Assembly (NCBI GenBank): GCA_001643675.2 | Contig: LSRY02000006.1 | Location: forward strand, 126,501 to 190,500 | Source: Monocercomonoides exilis | Taxonomy: Eukaryota; Preaxostyla; Oxymonadida; Polymastigidae | DNA: 64,000 nucleotides | Direction of reading: 5' to 3' | Part shown: piece by piece, positions 44,401 through 57,212 of the stretch | Numbering within the stretch: the stretch's first letter is position 1 | Layout of the letters: each line of letters begins with the position of its first letter | Notes under the pieces: generated by a model | The model's database searches: none | What the model was told of the DNA's origin: nothing | What the model saw: only the letters and a program-made list of their open reading frames with translations | Position numbers and translations under genes: made by a program

Positions 44401-47400
44401 TCTCATTGATATGTCTCTCGATTGCATCAAACTGTGGAGTTTCTTTTCTCATTGTTCCAATGGTGACTATTTTTGAAGAAGGAAAATGTAACTTTGATCA
44501 AGTTAATTTGACAAACGTTATGACCGTTTCATCTCAGTTCAAAAATAGTAAATCTGGATTGCTATGTATTTTATCAAAGAACGAAATATCGATTGCAAAT
44601 TGCACATTTGCTGAATCTGTATTGCCGGATTGACCACTTATTTTAGCCGGAAGTAACTCAGAATTAAACATTCAAGACTCAAAATTTACCTCAATTTGTC
44701 GAAACTCTGGAAATGGATCATGCATTCAGTTACATTCAACCGAAATGACCGACCATTCTTGGGTTATCCGCAACTGCTCGTTTAATGGCTGTGAAATTAC
44801 TGGCTCTGATTGCGGTGGAGGAGGATTATCTCTTTCATTGCTAAATAGAACAACACTTTCTCTGATCTCTACACAGTTTAACGGTTGTTCTGCTCCAAAA
44901 GCCGTTGATGCAAATGGAAGAGGAGGTGGTATTTTGATGGGAATGGTTTTTCCGACTTCATCGTTTGATTTAACTAATTTATCATCCTCATTGAATGAAG
45001 CTTTACTTGGAAATAATATTTATGTGTCTTCTGACGATTTAAAAACCTGCATTAGTTGTCAATCGTTTGCATTTATGAATAAATCAATAAGCATTTCATT
45101 TGATGATTATGTTGGAAATGATCTGAAATGGCCTTCTGTTCAAATACCATTGATATTATATTTGCTTGAACGTGAAGATACTGTTTGCATATCATCTGAT
45201 GAATTCGATGTCATTGTTTGCGGATATTCGAAATATTCATGTAAAACCGTAAATTATGCATTGGGGCAACAAAATAATCGAGAAAAGAGACTATCAATAT
45301 TTAGTGGTTATATCCTTGAAGAAGCATTGAGTTTGGAAGATGAAAACGGTATTAAGATTGATGGAAATACAGATGCAGCAAAAATTACTATGAAGGGAGG
45401 ATTGTCAAAGCATATGGGAATTGTCATGGTGAAAGACAAAGTGATTCTTCAAAGTTTTTCTTTTGTTCTTCTTGCTTCTCTTCCTTCTCAATCTCAATCA
45501 ATCTTTTTCATTTCAACAGAAACTGGAGAGTTAATTGTTAATTGTTGCTCAACAGAAAATGACTTGAACGTTGAAGGCTGTGAAACTGGCTTGTTTGTTG
45601 TTGCAAGTGGAAATCTAATTCTTTCACAGTTTTTTGTTGAGCACATCACATTTGTTTCTCATTCAATGCTGAATTTCATTGGAAATGGGAATTGCTTAAT
45701 TGAGAAAAGCCACTTGTCAGGTGTTGCCACTCTCTTGCCAACAGGCCTTATTGATTTTTCAGGAACTGGATCGCTTTCATTAAAAAATGTCTTTATAACT
45801 TCAAAGGAATCTAATGGTTCCGTAGTACTAAATCGTGATGGAGGAATATTGACTCTTTCAAATTGCACCATTGAGAATCACAACAGAATTGAAGGAAATG
45901 GTGGAGCAATTGACGGAATTATATCAAATGACTGCTCTTTGATAATCGACAGCTTAATCATGGATAATTGTTCAACAAATGTTGGGAATGGTGGAGGTAT
46001 TTCTGTTGTATTGAGTGGCTCTGGAAAATTTAACTGCATAAACACAAATGAGAGTTCAAATTATTCATCCTGCTCTGCAAATGCAAATACTGTTTCTGGA
46101 GGTTATGGAGGAGCGGTTTTTATGAAATTAGAAAATAAGGGATTTGATTTTTGCTACGCAAACATTGCTTTCGGATCTGATCAATCAAGAAACTTTGCTG
46201 AGAAAAATGGAATGAATATGTTTATTGAAGAATCTTCACTTCCATCATTAGTCACAATTCAACGATTAGCAGTTGAAATACAACCATCGGAAGAAGATAT
46301 GAATGTTTTTGCAGGTTTGGACTTACAAGAGTCTCAAGTTGTCCCTCTAGCATTGTTTGTTCATCCTTGGATTCCACCTTCAGTTGTTGCTGGTGAATCT
46401 GGTAGAGATTATTCAAAATGTGGCTTTTCTTGGTTTCCTTGTTCAACAATTCCATTTGCTGTAAATGCTCACTTTGGTGAATCCGAAGGATCAATTAAAC
46501 TTTCATCAACTTTCGTTTTTAATACTCACATTGTTTTCAACAGTCAAAAGCTAACTATTTTTGGTGATGAACATCAAACTTCTGTTTCTGTTTCTGCTTC
46601 CGAAGCAAATGAAGGAGATGGACTTCTTGAAACACTTGAAGATATTTCGTTCAGACTGTTAATGTTTTCTTTCTCAACTTCAACATCAATCACGCAAAAA
46701 TGTTTTATTCTATGCTTATCAAAAACTCTGAATATTAATCAATGTGAAATGCAAGTACTTTCTGGAAAACCAGAATTTTCATTTCTCATTGTTCAAAGTG
46801 GTACTCTTTCTTTGCAAACTTTTCATTTGAACAGTGTTGAATTTTTATCATTTCCAGCCATTTTAATGGAAGGAGAAACATCAAGCGGGATATTTCATAA
46901 CATCTCAATAAGCGATGTTCGAACAGGAGCAACATCTGGAATTATATCCGCATCAAAAGGAGCAATGTTGACTTTCGAAAACTCATCAATAAATGATTCA
47001 ACTTACCAATATCATGCAATAATCCATGCAAGCAATGTTTCTTTATCAATTAATAATGTTACGCTCAAGAATCTTATCCGACTTAATGGTGATGGTGGAG
47101 CGATTGATGGACATATTGAAGAAGGAAAGAAATTTGATTTCAAAAAGTGTTCTTTTGTAAACATTGCATGTGCTTCCTCGTATGCCAAAGGAGGCAGTCT
47201 TCTTATTTCAGTTGCAAAAGGAGGAACTTTTATTTTTGATAAGAATATAGTTGAGGAATGCAAAGTTCCAGGATCAAATGGATTAGGTGGTGGCATTCAT
47301 TTGACATTCCAAGACAAAAATCTGAGTTATTCTCTTCAAAATCTCATATTTTCTTTAAATGACGCGCAATATGGGAAGGATGTCTATTTGGTTTGTCCAA

Positions 47401-50400
47401 TGCCACGAAGGCTGATTGATCCTCTTTTGTGGAGCGGCTCAGCAAAACAAGGTGATGAATACAATTTGACAATGTGGGTATTTGATCCCAATGATCCTGA
47501 TGTAAACATGACTCTTTTGAGATATTTGTTTTCATCTGAAGACGACACAATTTTTGTGAGTACCAATGAAGGAAGAAATACGATGAATTGTGGATCAGAG
47601 CAAGTCCCTTGCAGTGACGTATTTTATGGTTACAACAGACTTGGAGATAACAAGTTTGTAATTCATGTTCTTAACGTTGGAGAACTCGATGGAATGATCG
47701 AAAGGACAAACGATCCATTGACAGTTCGCGGAAGATCAACAAATTCAGAACTACTTATAAAATCAAATGGACATTTCAAACTGTATTCAGGCAGTAATCC
47801 AACAACGCTAACAATTGTCAATATCATCTTTTCGCTTCCAGAAGCTCGATGCACTTTTACAGATTTAATTGAAGCAAATACTGGTCGTGTAACTGTGATG
47901 AATTGTGTAATCAAAAGTATTTTTGAGAATAATTCAAACGAGACAATTTATTTTTCTCTATTTCAGGGAAATGGAGCAGACATCCGTTTAAGTAATTCTA
48001 CAATTGCAAAGCTGTTCTTTTCCGAAGAAAATAGAATTGCGTTTATGAATTCTCAATCGATGATAATTGAAAATTCGAATTTAACATCTCTTTCAAGCGA
48101 TCATGAGACACTTATTTATTGCAACAGTGGCGTTTCAATTGAAATCTCAAATTCAACATTTGAAGATTGCATATGTTCAATGGGAAATGTTCTGTCTTTT
48201 TGCAATGAAACATCATTGGAAATATCACATGACTGTTCTTTTAGCAAATGCATTTCCGAAACAAAAGATGGAGGAGCACTTCGAATCGAATTGAAAGAGC
48301 AAAATGCACTTTTAATTGACAAAGCCACATTTGAGAAGTGCAAATCAAACATTCAGACTGGAAGAGGCGGTGCTCTATTTTTGCTTCTCCACGATGATTT
48401 CAAAAATAATTTCATTTTCACAGACTTGAGTCTGAAAAATAACAAGGCATTTGACTGAAACGATATTTTTATTCAATGTGAAGATTTGAATTCTTCAGTA
48501 ACTCCAAGTCGTTTCAACTTCAATTTATTTAATGAGGAGCATCAAACTGCAGTTGATATTCGAGGCACAGATAATTCACTTCTTTATAGGAAGTCAGAGG
48601 ATTTACTTCAATATTTAGTACCATTTGTATCAACGCATGTTTCTGTATCAAGCAACGGAAAAGATGTTCTTCGATGCGGAAGCGAAATCGAGCCGTGCTT
48701 GACGTTTTGGAAAGGCTTCAAACAAATTGATTTATCAACTTCGGACTTAACTTCCATATCAATTATCAACAAGGCTATTATTAGTGACTGCTATGTGTAT
48801 GCATCACTGGCAATTGCTTCATCTTCTGACGATTTAGCGACACTTTCATTCAATTCAATTCTTAATAAGGAAAGAGAAACAAGAGGAGGAGCTGTTCTCA
48901 GAAACGAAGCTATGTCTTCTTTTTCAAAACTTGTTGTGCAATTTCCTCCAACTTTTTCTCCTGATAAGGAATATTTAATAGAATCTTCGTCAGATTCTTC
49001 CTCAACGATTCAGTTAGTTATAGCAAATTGCACATTCTTTTGTTTGTCTAAAAGTACTGTATCATTTCGCATTCTTTACGCTAAAGATGGGAATGTTTAC
49101 ATAAATGATTGCTCATTATCTTCAAATTCATTTAAATCGTCACCTTTGCATATTTCATCTCCTTTCACACTTGAAAATTGCTCTTTTGTTTCGATAAATG
49201 AAGACATGGATAAAAAAGGAGGCGTTGCACAAACATATTTGAATGAAAATAATAAAATGACGCTAAAGACCATCACAGCACAAAATTGTTCTTGTTCTGA
49301 AACAGAAGGGAAAGGAGGATTTTTGTATTTGGATTGTTCTGGATCACTTCAGAAATTGCCATTTGAAGCGGGTGGATCAATGAACTTCTTTGAGAATAAA
49401 GCTCAATTTGGAGACAATTTATTTATAATGTCACCTGATTTGAATAAAACAGTAACATGTGATTCTTTTGCCTTTGCTTTAGCCTCATTTGAAAGAGAAA
49501 GGAACGCATTTGCGGGTATTGATAATTCCAACAATATTGTTAATCTTTTAAGATATTTGATTTCATTCAGATCCACTTTAGTGAGCATATCTGCCGATGG
49601 CTCAGATGTGGCAAGATGTGGTTCAGCTGATGATCCTTGTAGAACATTCTGGAAAGGAATGCAACAGATTGCAGAAAAAGAGGAGAGCAAAACCATTCAA
49701 ATTTCGAATTTTACCAATATTTCTAATAGCTTTGATTTAACTGGTTTTTTGATTCAGTCTTCAACAATTGGACAAGATGAGGAAACCAAATCTACTTTAT
49801 CATTTCAATCAAATCAAGACATCTCAGAAGAAACTTTTATAACAAACCATAACCATCTACGAATGGAAGAAATAACACTCGAAATGAGCTATATATTTGA
49901 CAATTCAGTGAAAAGTCTTTTAATAAATGATGGCTCTATAGCACTTGCCCGTTGCTCATTCTCTTCGCAAGCAACATCTCAAAATGCATATCAGTGTTTC
50001 TTTGTGAAAGCAAAAGGTGGACAGCTTGAAATAAATGATTTGTCAATTGATTCAGAAAACTTTGGAGCAAGTATTATTTCTGTAGAGCAAAATTGCCAAA
50101 TTACACTTAATTTTGTCAATATTTCTTTCACAAATATTTCAGATGGTTGTATTCTTGATTTTTCTCGATTTTTGCCATGCCTCGGTATCCGATCAAATAA
50201 CATTTGCTCTTTAACAGTAAATGGATCGGATTTTTCGTCTGTTAGCCGAAGCGATCCAAGAGCAAGTGTGTTTGACTGTTCGAATGGATGTGAAACATGT
50301 TTGCTAATTAACTGTACAAAATTCGCAGATGAAAGAGCTATTGAAAGTTTGAAAGGTGGGGTAGTGATGTGTTCAATTCATTCGAATAGTGGATTCAAAA

Positions 50401-53400
50401 TGACCCAGTCATCAATAATTCGAAGTTCATGCTCATTGTCAGGAAGAGGAGGAGGATGCTACCTTCAAATTGAAATGAATGAGAAAGCCAACTTTTTGTT
50501 TCAAAATACAACATTCACTTCGAATTCTGCAATGATTGGGAATGATATTTTTGTGAAATGCGAAAATATATCTTCACAAATAAATGAAACACAATTTTTG
50601 TTTGATCTTCGAACTTTAACAAATTCGGAGAATTCCATTTTTGGATCTGATAACGCAGAATATCAAAGTGACATCAATCTCTTTAGTTTTATAACAATAT
50701 ACCTCTCAGATCTAATTGTTATATCATCTACTTCTAGCAAACAAGGAAAGGATGATCGACAATGTGGAATTCCCACTTTCCCATGTCGAAGCATCAACTA
50801 TGGCCTTCTTCATTTGACACACGACTTTGAAAGTCGTTTGATAGTTGATGAGAGCGCAGCTCTTGAGAATGAAATCGAGTTGGATGAGATGATGTTCACA
50901 TCCAAAAAGAGAATACAAAGCGATGTTGTATTGAATTCATCAATTGACGCAACCCATAACTGGATTATTAAAACAGAAAATTCTGTTGTTTTTGATCGAT
51001 TGAGATTTTTGTTTTGCCAGATCTTCTCTTCTCTCTATCAAACTTTTATTTTTGTTCATGCTGGAAATCTGGAAATGTTTATGATCACATTCGCAAAAGA
51101 ATCTCTTCATGAGTTTGATATTCAACTGTCTTTAAGTCTGGTTTCACTTGCTTTCGGAAATTGTGCTATCAATGATTTTCGTGTTCAACAACTTTCTTTC
51201 ACAAAACCTCTGTTTGACAATTGTCACTCTGCAAATCTTCAAATAAACTCTTCGTTGTTCACAAACCTATCGATTCAAACACCATTATTAGATGTTTGTC
51301 AAAGCGGACTAAATCTTGACAGAGTGTCGTTTAGCAACATTTCTGGTTCAAATGATGAATCTTAAATATGTTCATGCTCAAATTGTAATACAACTGTGAT
51401 ATTTTCAAACTCTTCATTCAATTTGAATTCAATATCAATAAAAAAAGGAAGAGTTGCTTTGTTTTCATCATGCTCAGAGTTGGCTTTGAATTTGTGCGAA
51501 TTTTTTGGTAATATCAGTAAAAACTTATTCATGGAAAGAACTTTTTCAAATATTGAATCAGACGAAAATGGTGTTTGTAAATGGAATGGATCTATTATTC
51601 ACTTTTCGAATTGCTCGACTGTAATAAGTGATTCAACTATCTCTAATTCTCCGATTGGAGGTATGTCAATTTTTTGTGGAAGTTCTGAGATAACGAAAGG
51701 AGAGTTTTCATATAATAATCCAAATATATCTGGATATCCTTCAATTCGAAGGAATATAATTTGCACTAATAGAGGAATGTTAATCATCCAAAGCTTAAAA
51801 GGAGGAGATGGAATGTTGCCAAATAGTTCAATGTGGATTTTGAACGATGACTGTGAGATAAGTGGAATAATATTGGAGCATCCATCAGAGTTGTTTGTTC
51901 CTCATTTGGATTCTGTGGATGTGACTGAATTAGAAAACGAAATTAAACTAACTTTCAAAGGATTACTTCTTCTTCCTTGCGATTTATCTTTTGGAGTGGT
52001 AACAACAATTGAACATACAGACTCAATTGAATATTGCAAAATGGATCAAAAAAGCTTTGCAAATGAGACTTTTGTTGAAGGGAAGATTCCAAAAGACATT
52101 ATTATGAAGGCACCTGATGAATCACAGGTTACTGCTTCAATTTGGCTTATAAACTGTTTATTGCCAAATTGGACTTCAACATTTGTTCTGAAAAATAAAA
52201 CAGCTTCGAATAAAGCAACAGAATATAATAGTTTATCTAGAAGTGAACGAAATGAATCATCTTGGCTCACAATTGTTATGGCAATATTTGCATTTTTGTT
52301 TTTTATTGTCCTCATTGTTTCTATTGTTGTGTTAATACGATGGAGAAAGTTAAAAGAAGAAGCCAAGAAATACAAGGAGATTGTAGAAGATACAGTAAGG
52401 AAGGATCCGAAGGCGTTTGAGATGGTGACGATGGAGATGTCACCTGAAGAGCAGTGGAGAAGAGCTGAGAGAGAGGCAGAGAAGAAGAATGAGGAAAGGA
52501 TGAAAAAGAGAGTATATGATACGAATATGCAGCACTCTGAGTCATCAGAGTATTTATTGAGTGAGAGTGGATCGACTGAATATATCTTGGGAAAGGATTC
52601 AGACAAGATCCCTCAATGGATGCTGGAGAAGGTTGATGAGAAAGAGGAAGAAGAAGAGGAAACAAGGAAGAGAACTCCTTCTCCATCCATCTCATCCACT
52701 TCAACAGCTGATTCTGATTCGACTTTTGTTCGAAGGGAGGATCTGTGTCCAACAACATCGTCCATGTCGAATCTGGTAGATGCAATGGCCTGTTCATCTC
52801 CTCACGAGAAGCTGATTGTGGATCTGAGGGATTCGCTGTTCATGCTGCTTCATGGGCTGAACAAGACAAAAGAGATGGCAATTGGCATCTGCAGGAGAGG
52901 GAGCAGACAGCTGCTCAGATCCTGTTCTGGGTGGCAAATGGAGCTCTCCACTCCTTTGATGAAATGGAAAACCCACTTCAATCATTATCCAACCTGAGCC
53001 CACACATTGTGCTGTTCTCTGAGCATATGGTCATCTGCATCGTGATGCATTCGGACTTATTGTCTGATGATGACTCAGATTCATCATCCATCTCTTCGTC
53101 AACTGTTGTGACGTCCTCAAGTGATAATGACGAAGATGATGACTCTCTGCCTTCATCAGCGTTTGAAGATGAAGATAGTTTCAGAAAAGAGTGTTTGAGG
53201 TGGAAGGCGCCTGAGCTGCTGATCAACAAGAAGATGGGGGCAACCAAGGAGTCGGTGGCATTCTCGATTGGGATGATGCTGTGGGAGTGTATGACGCTCC
53301 AGATTCCGTTTGGCGATTATGAGGCAGAGGTTGCGGGAAAGAAGATTGCGAATGGAGAAAGGCCAAAGAATGAATCAGACAATGAAAGAATGAACACACT

Positions 53401-53575
53401 GCTTGGTCAGTGTGTTTCAGCAGTTCCAGAACAACGGCCCTCTCTGGTTGGACTGAAGCGAGAGTTCATCCAACTATTTCCAAAAGGAGCAATGATAATG
53501 ACTGTATCAGATGCAATTGATTTGGAGGTTGACACAAACGCTAACAATGATCAAAGTGGTTCTTTTGTTTATTGA
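41416..53575 (+). pseudogene. Giant surface protein with Cys-Gly/Pro-Cys modules, TM segment and pseudokinase tail; disrupted
   Basis: From about 41483 to 52890 a single reading frame encodes ~3800 residues of Ser/Asn/Thr-rich, Gly-Gly-turn repeats typical of long beta-helix surface proteins, with many N-glycosylation sequons. It is interrupted by four in-frame stops: TAA 43116, TGA 44631, TGA 48456 and TAA 51363. Coding quality is unchanged across each. Eight CG(x4-5)PC modules recur (listed separately). A transmembrane helix (about 52260-52335) precedes a Glu-rich cytosolic region, a conserved LRDSLFMLLHGLN block, a frame change near 52890, and a kinase C-lobe remnant (LRWKAPELL, FSIGMMLWE) lacking the VAIK, HRD and DFG motifs. 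The first exon (41416-41429, MACKT) is a guess from splice phase and no signal peptide is visible. The architecture matches large oxymonad surface families. Probably a recent pseudogene. Confidence 0.72.
42930..50800 (+). repeat. Eight CG...PC modules, period about 1.0-1.2 kb
   Basis: The motif C-G-x(4,5)-[PS]-C-x-[TSD] occurs near 42935 (ACGYIDTRPCKT), 44010 (RCGFLDYPCRT), 45220 (VCGYSKYSCKT), 46420 (KCGFSWFPCST), 47587 (NCGSEQVPCSD), 48675 (RCGSEIEPCLT), 49616 (RCGSADDPCRT) and 50762 (QCGIPTFPCRS). Each follows a loop with S.N/SxxG(K/R)D-like sequence and precedes a new set of hydrophobic strands. It probably marks the start of each beta-helical domain. Confidence 0.8.
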
Positions 53576-54408
53576 ATAAATCAATAAAATAGGAAAGAAT
53601 TGGTTCAAAAGAATAGCGTTCCGCATTTTGATCCAGTAATAGATGCGAATGACAATCAAGCAACAACTGAAGAAAAATTCAAAGATTCAATGCATATCAT
53701 ATCATTAATAAAAAAGAATTTGAGAAAGATTCAAAATTAAGGAAAGTATATAATAATAATAATGTTAAAACTTGTATTTTTGTATTTATGGTCGACTCTA
53801 TCTTCAATAGAGTCAAGCATTTTTTGATTTGTTCTTTATTTCTTTTGAACTTCTTGTGAATACTTGTTAATTTGTGAAATTTTTATCGACCAATTTTACT
53901 CTCCTGATTTATAATCTGAATTTTTGAATTTTTCTAAAAATTCGAATTCGTTTTAAAAAATAAGCATGAATGATTTAAAATTAATAAAAAAAGAAATGTT
54001 AAATAAAATAAAATAAAATAAATAAATAAATAAATAAATAAATAAATTAAAAAATAAGTTTAAAAATGAAAGAAGTGCATTTTAACTTTTCATACCTTCT
54101 ATTAAAAGAGTTTGCTTATTCTTTTGTTCAATAATTTGAAATTATGATGGAGAAAAAGCATTTCAATCATAATTAAAACAAATTGAATAACAACTACTGA
54201 AAGAATCCTATTTCCAATCGAATTCATAATTGATTGTAGCAATCCTCATAATCAACTTTTTCAGAAGAAAAAGAAGAAATAAAGATATTAATATGATGAA
54301 CTATACAACGAATCAGAGAAAACACACAAATAAAGAATAGCACTTGCATAATAAATGGATTTGGCAAATATTAATATATGGTTATCGCAAAAGAGATTTG
54401 CAGCCAGT
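53576..54408. other. Spacer with a leftover open frame
   Basis: Just after the surface gene's stop, 53600-53740 keeps an open frame (LVQKNSVPHFDPVIDANDNQ onward, ending RKIQN and TAA) that looks coding in composition but has no start. It may be the original C-terminus of the surface gene in another frame. The rest is AT-rich. Confidence 0.35.
54001..54048 (+). repeat. (AAAAT)n/(AAAT)n microsatellite
   Basis: About four AAAAT units followed by about seven AAAT units in a row, noncoding. Confidence 0.9.
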
Positions 54409-55443
54409 CTAAGAATGTGCTGAGGAAGGCCATACTCTAACCAAACTAAAGAAATAAAACATGAATATTAATTAACCAATGCATTGAAAATAAAATATAT
54501 CCACAAACCTTGGAGTCATTCCATAAGCTTTTCTCTCCGATGGATATCCCAAAGCGTTTTGTACATAACGAATTCCTTCAATGGTAAGATCTGTGTTGAT
54601 GTGCGAATGTCCAAAACAATGGACGCATGGCCTCAATCTTCTAATTTGATGCTCAAGACGAGTGCTACCTACAACATGAGGCAAAAAGTGTAGATTTAGC
54701 AATGGTGTTGGTGGAAGAAGATCTCTCCTGGGGATCATGTGAGAAAATGATATAATTCGCTTTGGATCATCTTCCTCAAATGAATTTAAGACAGATTCAT
54801 TTCGTTCATATAAATCAGTAGGCTTGAAACCCTTTAAAAATTAATATTCGAAAAATTTGATGGATTATAACAATAACTATTTTTTTTTATCACACTGATG
54901 GCCAGCTGCAATAAAAGAAATCCGACCAGCATTTTAGCTCTTCTTTATCTTTTGCGGTCAATGGTTCGCTTGAAAGAGATGAATCATACCAAGATAGCAA
55001 TGGCACAATCCAAAGTTCGTCAACTTTTGCTGGTGTAACTTTAACCCCAATTGTTTTGCTGGAAGAAAGAAGATATTCTAGTTTATTCAGCGAATTTCCG
55101 CAAGCTTTATCTGTTATCCATAAGTCGTGATTTCCAGGCGTGAAAAAGACTTCTCTTAAAAAATATTTCAATAAAAATTTGAATGAAATCAAATTAATTT
55201 TAAATGCTAGAGCACCTAAATTTTTGTTTAAGTTGATACAGAAATTCTAAAGTTTTTGAGATATCATTCGATATATCTCCAGGAATAATCTGTTTTTAAA
55301 AATCATTTGTCACTCTTGAAAACTTTGACAATCGCACCACATACAAGAACATCATTTTCATGATTAGTTAAAGATAGCATCCAATCCAAATTTTCCTTGT
55401 AATCTACGTGAACGTCAGATATAACATACACATTTGTTTCCAT
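54409..55443 (-). CDS. Calcineurin-like metallophosphoesterase
   Basis: Five minus-strand exons, 55443-55345, 55289-55216, 55154-54896, 54831-54509 and 54445-54409, join to 263 residues. All metal-binding motifs of the metallophosphoesterase fold are present in order: ISDVHVDY (D-x-H), IIPGDISND (GD), FTPGNHDLW (GNHD), IISFSHMIPR (H) and CFGHSHIN (GHxH). Two metal ions would be bound and a phosphomonoester or diester hydrolysed; the substrate is not readable from sequence. No signal peptide or extra domain, so it is probably cytosolic. The last exon (SLVRVWPSSAHS) rests only on splice phase. The start codon is 50 bp from that of the GOLPH3-like gene on the opposite strand. Confidence 0.88.
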
Positions 55444-55493
55444 TTAATGATCAACATGATCAATTAGCATAATTAAATTGAGTGACTGTTGAA
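55444..55493. promoter_or_regulatory. Divergent promoter gap metallophosphoesterase/GOLPH3 (50 bp)
   Basis: Fifty AT-rich bases separate the two opposing ATGs. An imperfect TGATCAACATGATCA palindrome lies near 55448-55462. No other core element can be called. Confidence 0.5.
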
Positions 55494-57212
55494 ATGAATC
55501 TTTTATCGCTTTCACTTCCCGAAAAAATAGTCCTTCTTTTGAATGACATTCCTTCAGGAAGATCAAGAATGGCAAATTGTCTTCCTATCGCAATTATTCT
55601 TGATCTCGTTGAAAATGGATGGATTGGATTCGAAGTTCCTTATGATCGTGTTATTCTTTATAAGCGTCTTTCTCATCCATCCAAAACATTTGAACAAATA
55701 TTACATCAAATGTCCATGGACGAACCACAACCTCTTTCAGCATGGTATTCACTTTTATAACGACTTTTATTTTAAATAATTTTTTTGTTAACGTGAAGGA
55801 TTAACAAGTTTTCACAGCACGATATTACTCAACTGATAGAAAATGATTTGATAGAAAAAAATTTACTTGAGACTAGCTTTTCAACGCCTCAGCAACATGA
55901 AAGTGATTTTTCTTTTCGATTTTCAAGTGATTTGTACCCTGCCGAAAGTGAAGGAGAAGAAGTATGCTTTTTTGTTTTGTGATTAAACGATACATGTATG
56001 TTTGAATTGATTTTTTATGTTTAGGGAAGTTGGTACAGAGCACCACTTCAAAAAAATGCTCACACTCATCTTTCAATGATGCAGCCAGATTTCAGATCTG
56101 TTGAAAAACCAAGGGTTATGCATGCTCTCACTTCACGAGGGGAGCAAGCGCGAATTGAGCTCGTCCGAGATCTGTTGATGATGATTCGAGGAGTTGATAT
56201 TTACAGTCTCATCCCTGAACCATCAACTGAAGTTACACCTATCCTTCAGCCTCCTTTAACCGCGACTGACAAGCGTCCAATTTCGCAGCAACCAACGAAA
56301 AGAAGTGGAGACAAATCAGCAAAAGGAGAGAGAGCCTCCAAAGGATCTGGAGCTTCAAATGCAGCGTCTGGATCAGGGAGTTCTTCAAGTGAAGGGAATG
56401 TTGGCTCATTGGCATTGTCTTCTGTATCAAATGCTGGAAATATTTGCACAGCACCAGAAAAAATACTTCTCCCACCTCCTATTCCTCAATTTACTCAGCC
56501 TCCTCTCATGTTGTTGTATTCCACATCGATGTATCTTTCACAATCACCTCAGACATCTTTGCCTGCTTCTTCTTTTGCTCTCCCTGCTGATTCTTCTGCT
56601 TCCAATCTTAGCAATCTCACTACATCCACTTCAGATAATCTTCAGCATCTTCGAAATTCTTCGGTGCTTTTACTCCGCCTTCTCCACTCTTTTTCTCTCT
56701 TGTCTTTTATTTTGCACTGCTCCGATCCCATTGTCCACAGCAAACGCCTTACACAACTTCTGACTGATCCAAGTGCCCTCCCATCTAATCCTCCTCCCGA
56801 CAGCTATTACGACTCTTTTCTCCATTCATCATCGCGCCCATCATCAGCCAGCCCTTCCCCTTCAGACAATCAAACATCGGCGTCTTCTTCTCCTTCTTTG
56901 CTTGTGCCTAGCGAAGGCAGACTGGGCACAGCTGATGCTCCTTTGACAATCGCTGTGCCGTTGCAGCCATCTACACCAGCAACACCTTCAATGAGCCCAC
57001 AGCCCAAAAAAGCGACAAAAAAGCCAGGCACCCCAAATTCGACAGCTGTGACTCCCTCCGCAAGCAAAACAGCAAATAAAAAGGAAGATAAAGATGAGGA
57101 TTTAAAAGATGAAGAGAATGAAGATGGGGAGTATTATCTCCATTATGCATGGCTTCTTTTCGAAGCAGTTCTACGACCTTTTTCCACGCTTCAAAAAGCA
57201 TGTGGTTTTTAG
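55494..57212 (+). CDS. GOLPH3/Vps74 (GPP34) domain protein with a long insertion
   Basis: Three exons, 55494-55744, 55799-55961 and 56025-57212, join to 533 residues; GOLPH3 relatives are about 300. The N-terminus is the domain's opening block, LSLSLPEKIVLLLNDI, then the long helix CLPIAIILDLVENGWIGFEV. PLSAWINKFS and the QLIENDLIEKNLLE helix match the family's LKSWIE and LVERGIL elements. RGEQARIELVRDLLMMIRG follows, as in the arginine-bearing helix before the C-terminal bundle. About 100 residues of Lys/Ser/Gly-rich sequence are inserted there, then LLRLLHSFSLLSFIL, another Ser/Pro/Lys stretch and a final hydrophobic helix. GOLPH3 proteins bind PI4P on Golgi membranes and retain glycosyltransferases. 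The N-terminal basic patch is missing. An ATG at 55494 was preferred to a GTG at 55482. Confidence 0.78.

Noticed and set aside
44631-48458. TGA as selenocysteine
   Set aside because: The positions do not match Cys in neighbouring modules, and no SECIS-like structure was seen; nonsense mutation is simpler.
41416-53575. Alternative genetic code (TAA/TAG as Gln, known in the oxymonad Streblomastix) to explain the in-frame stops
   Set aside because: Two of the four stops are TGA, and TAA or TAG ends several well-defined genes at the expected place (phospholipase B-like, ELOF1, START protein).
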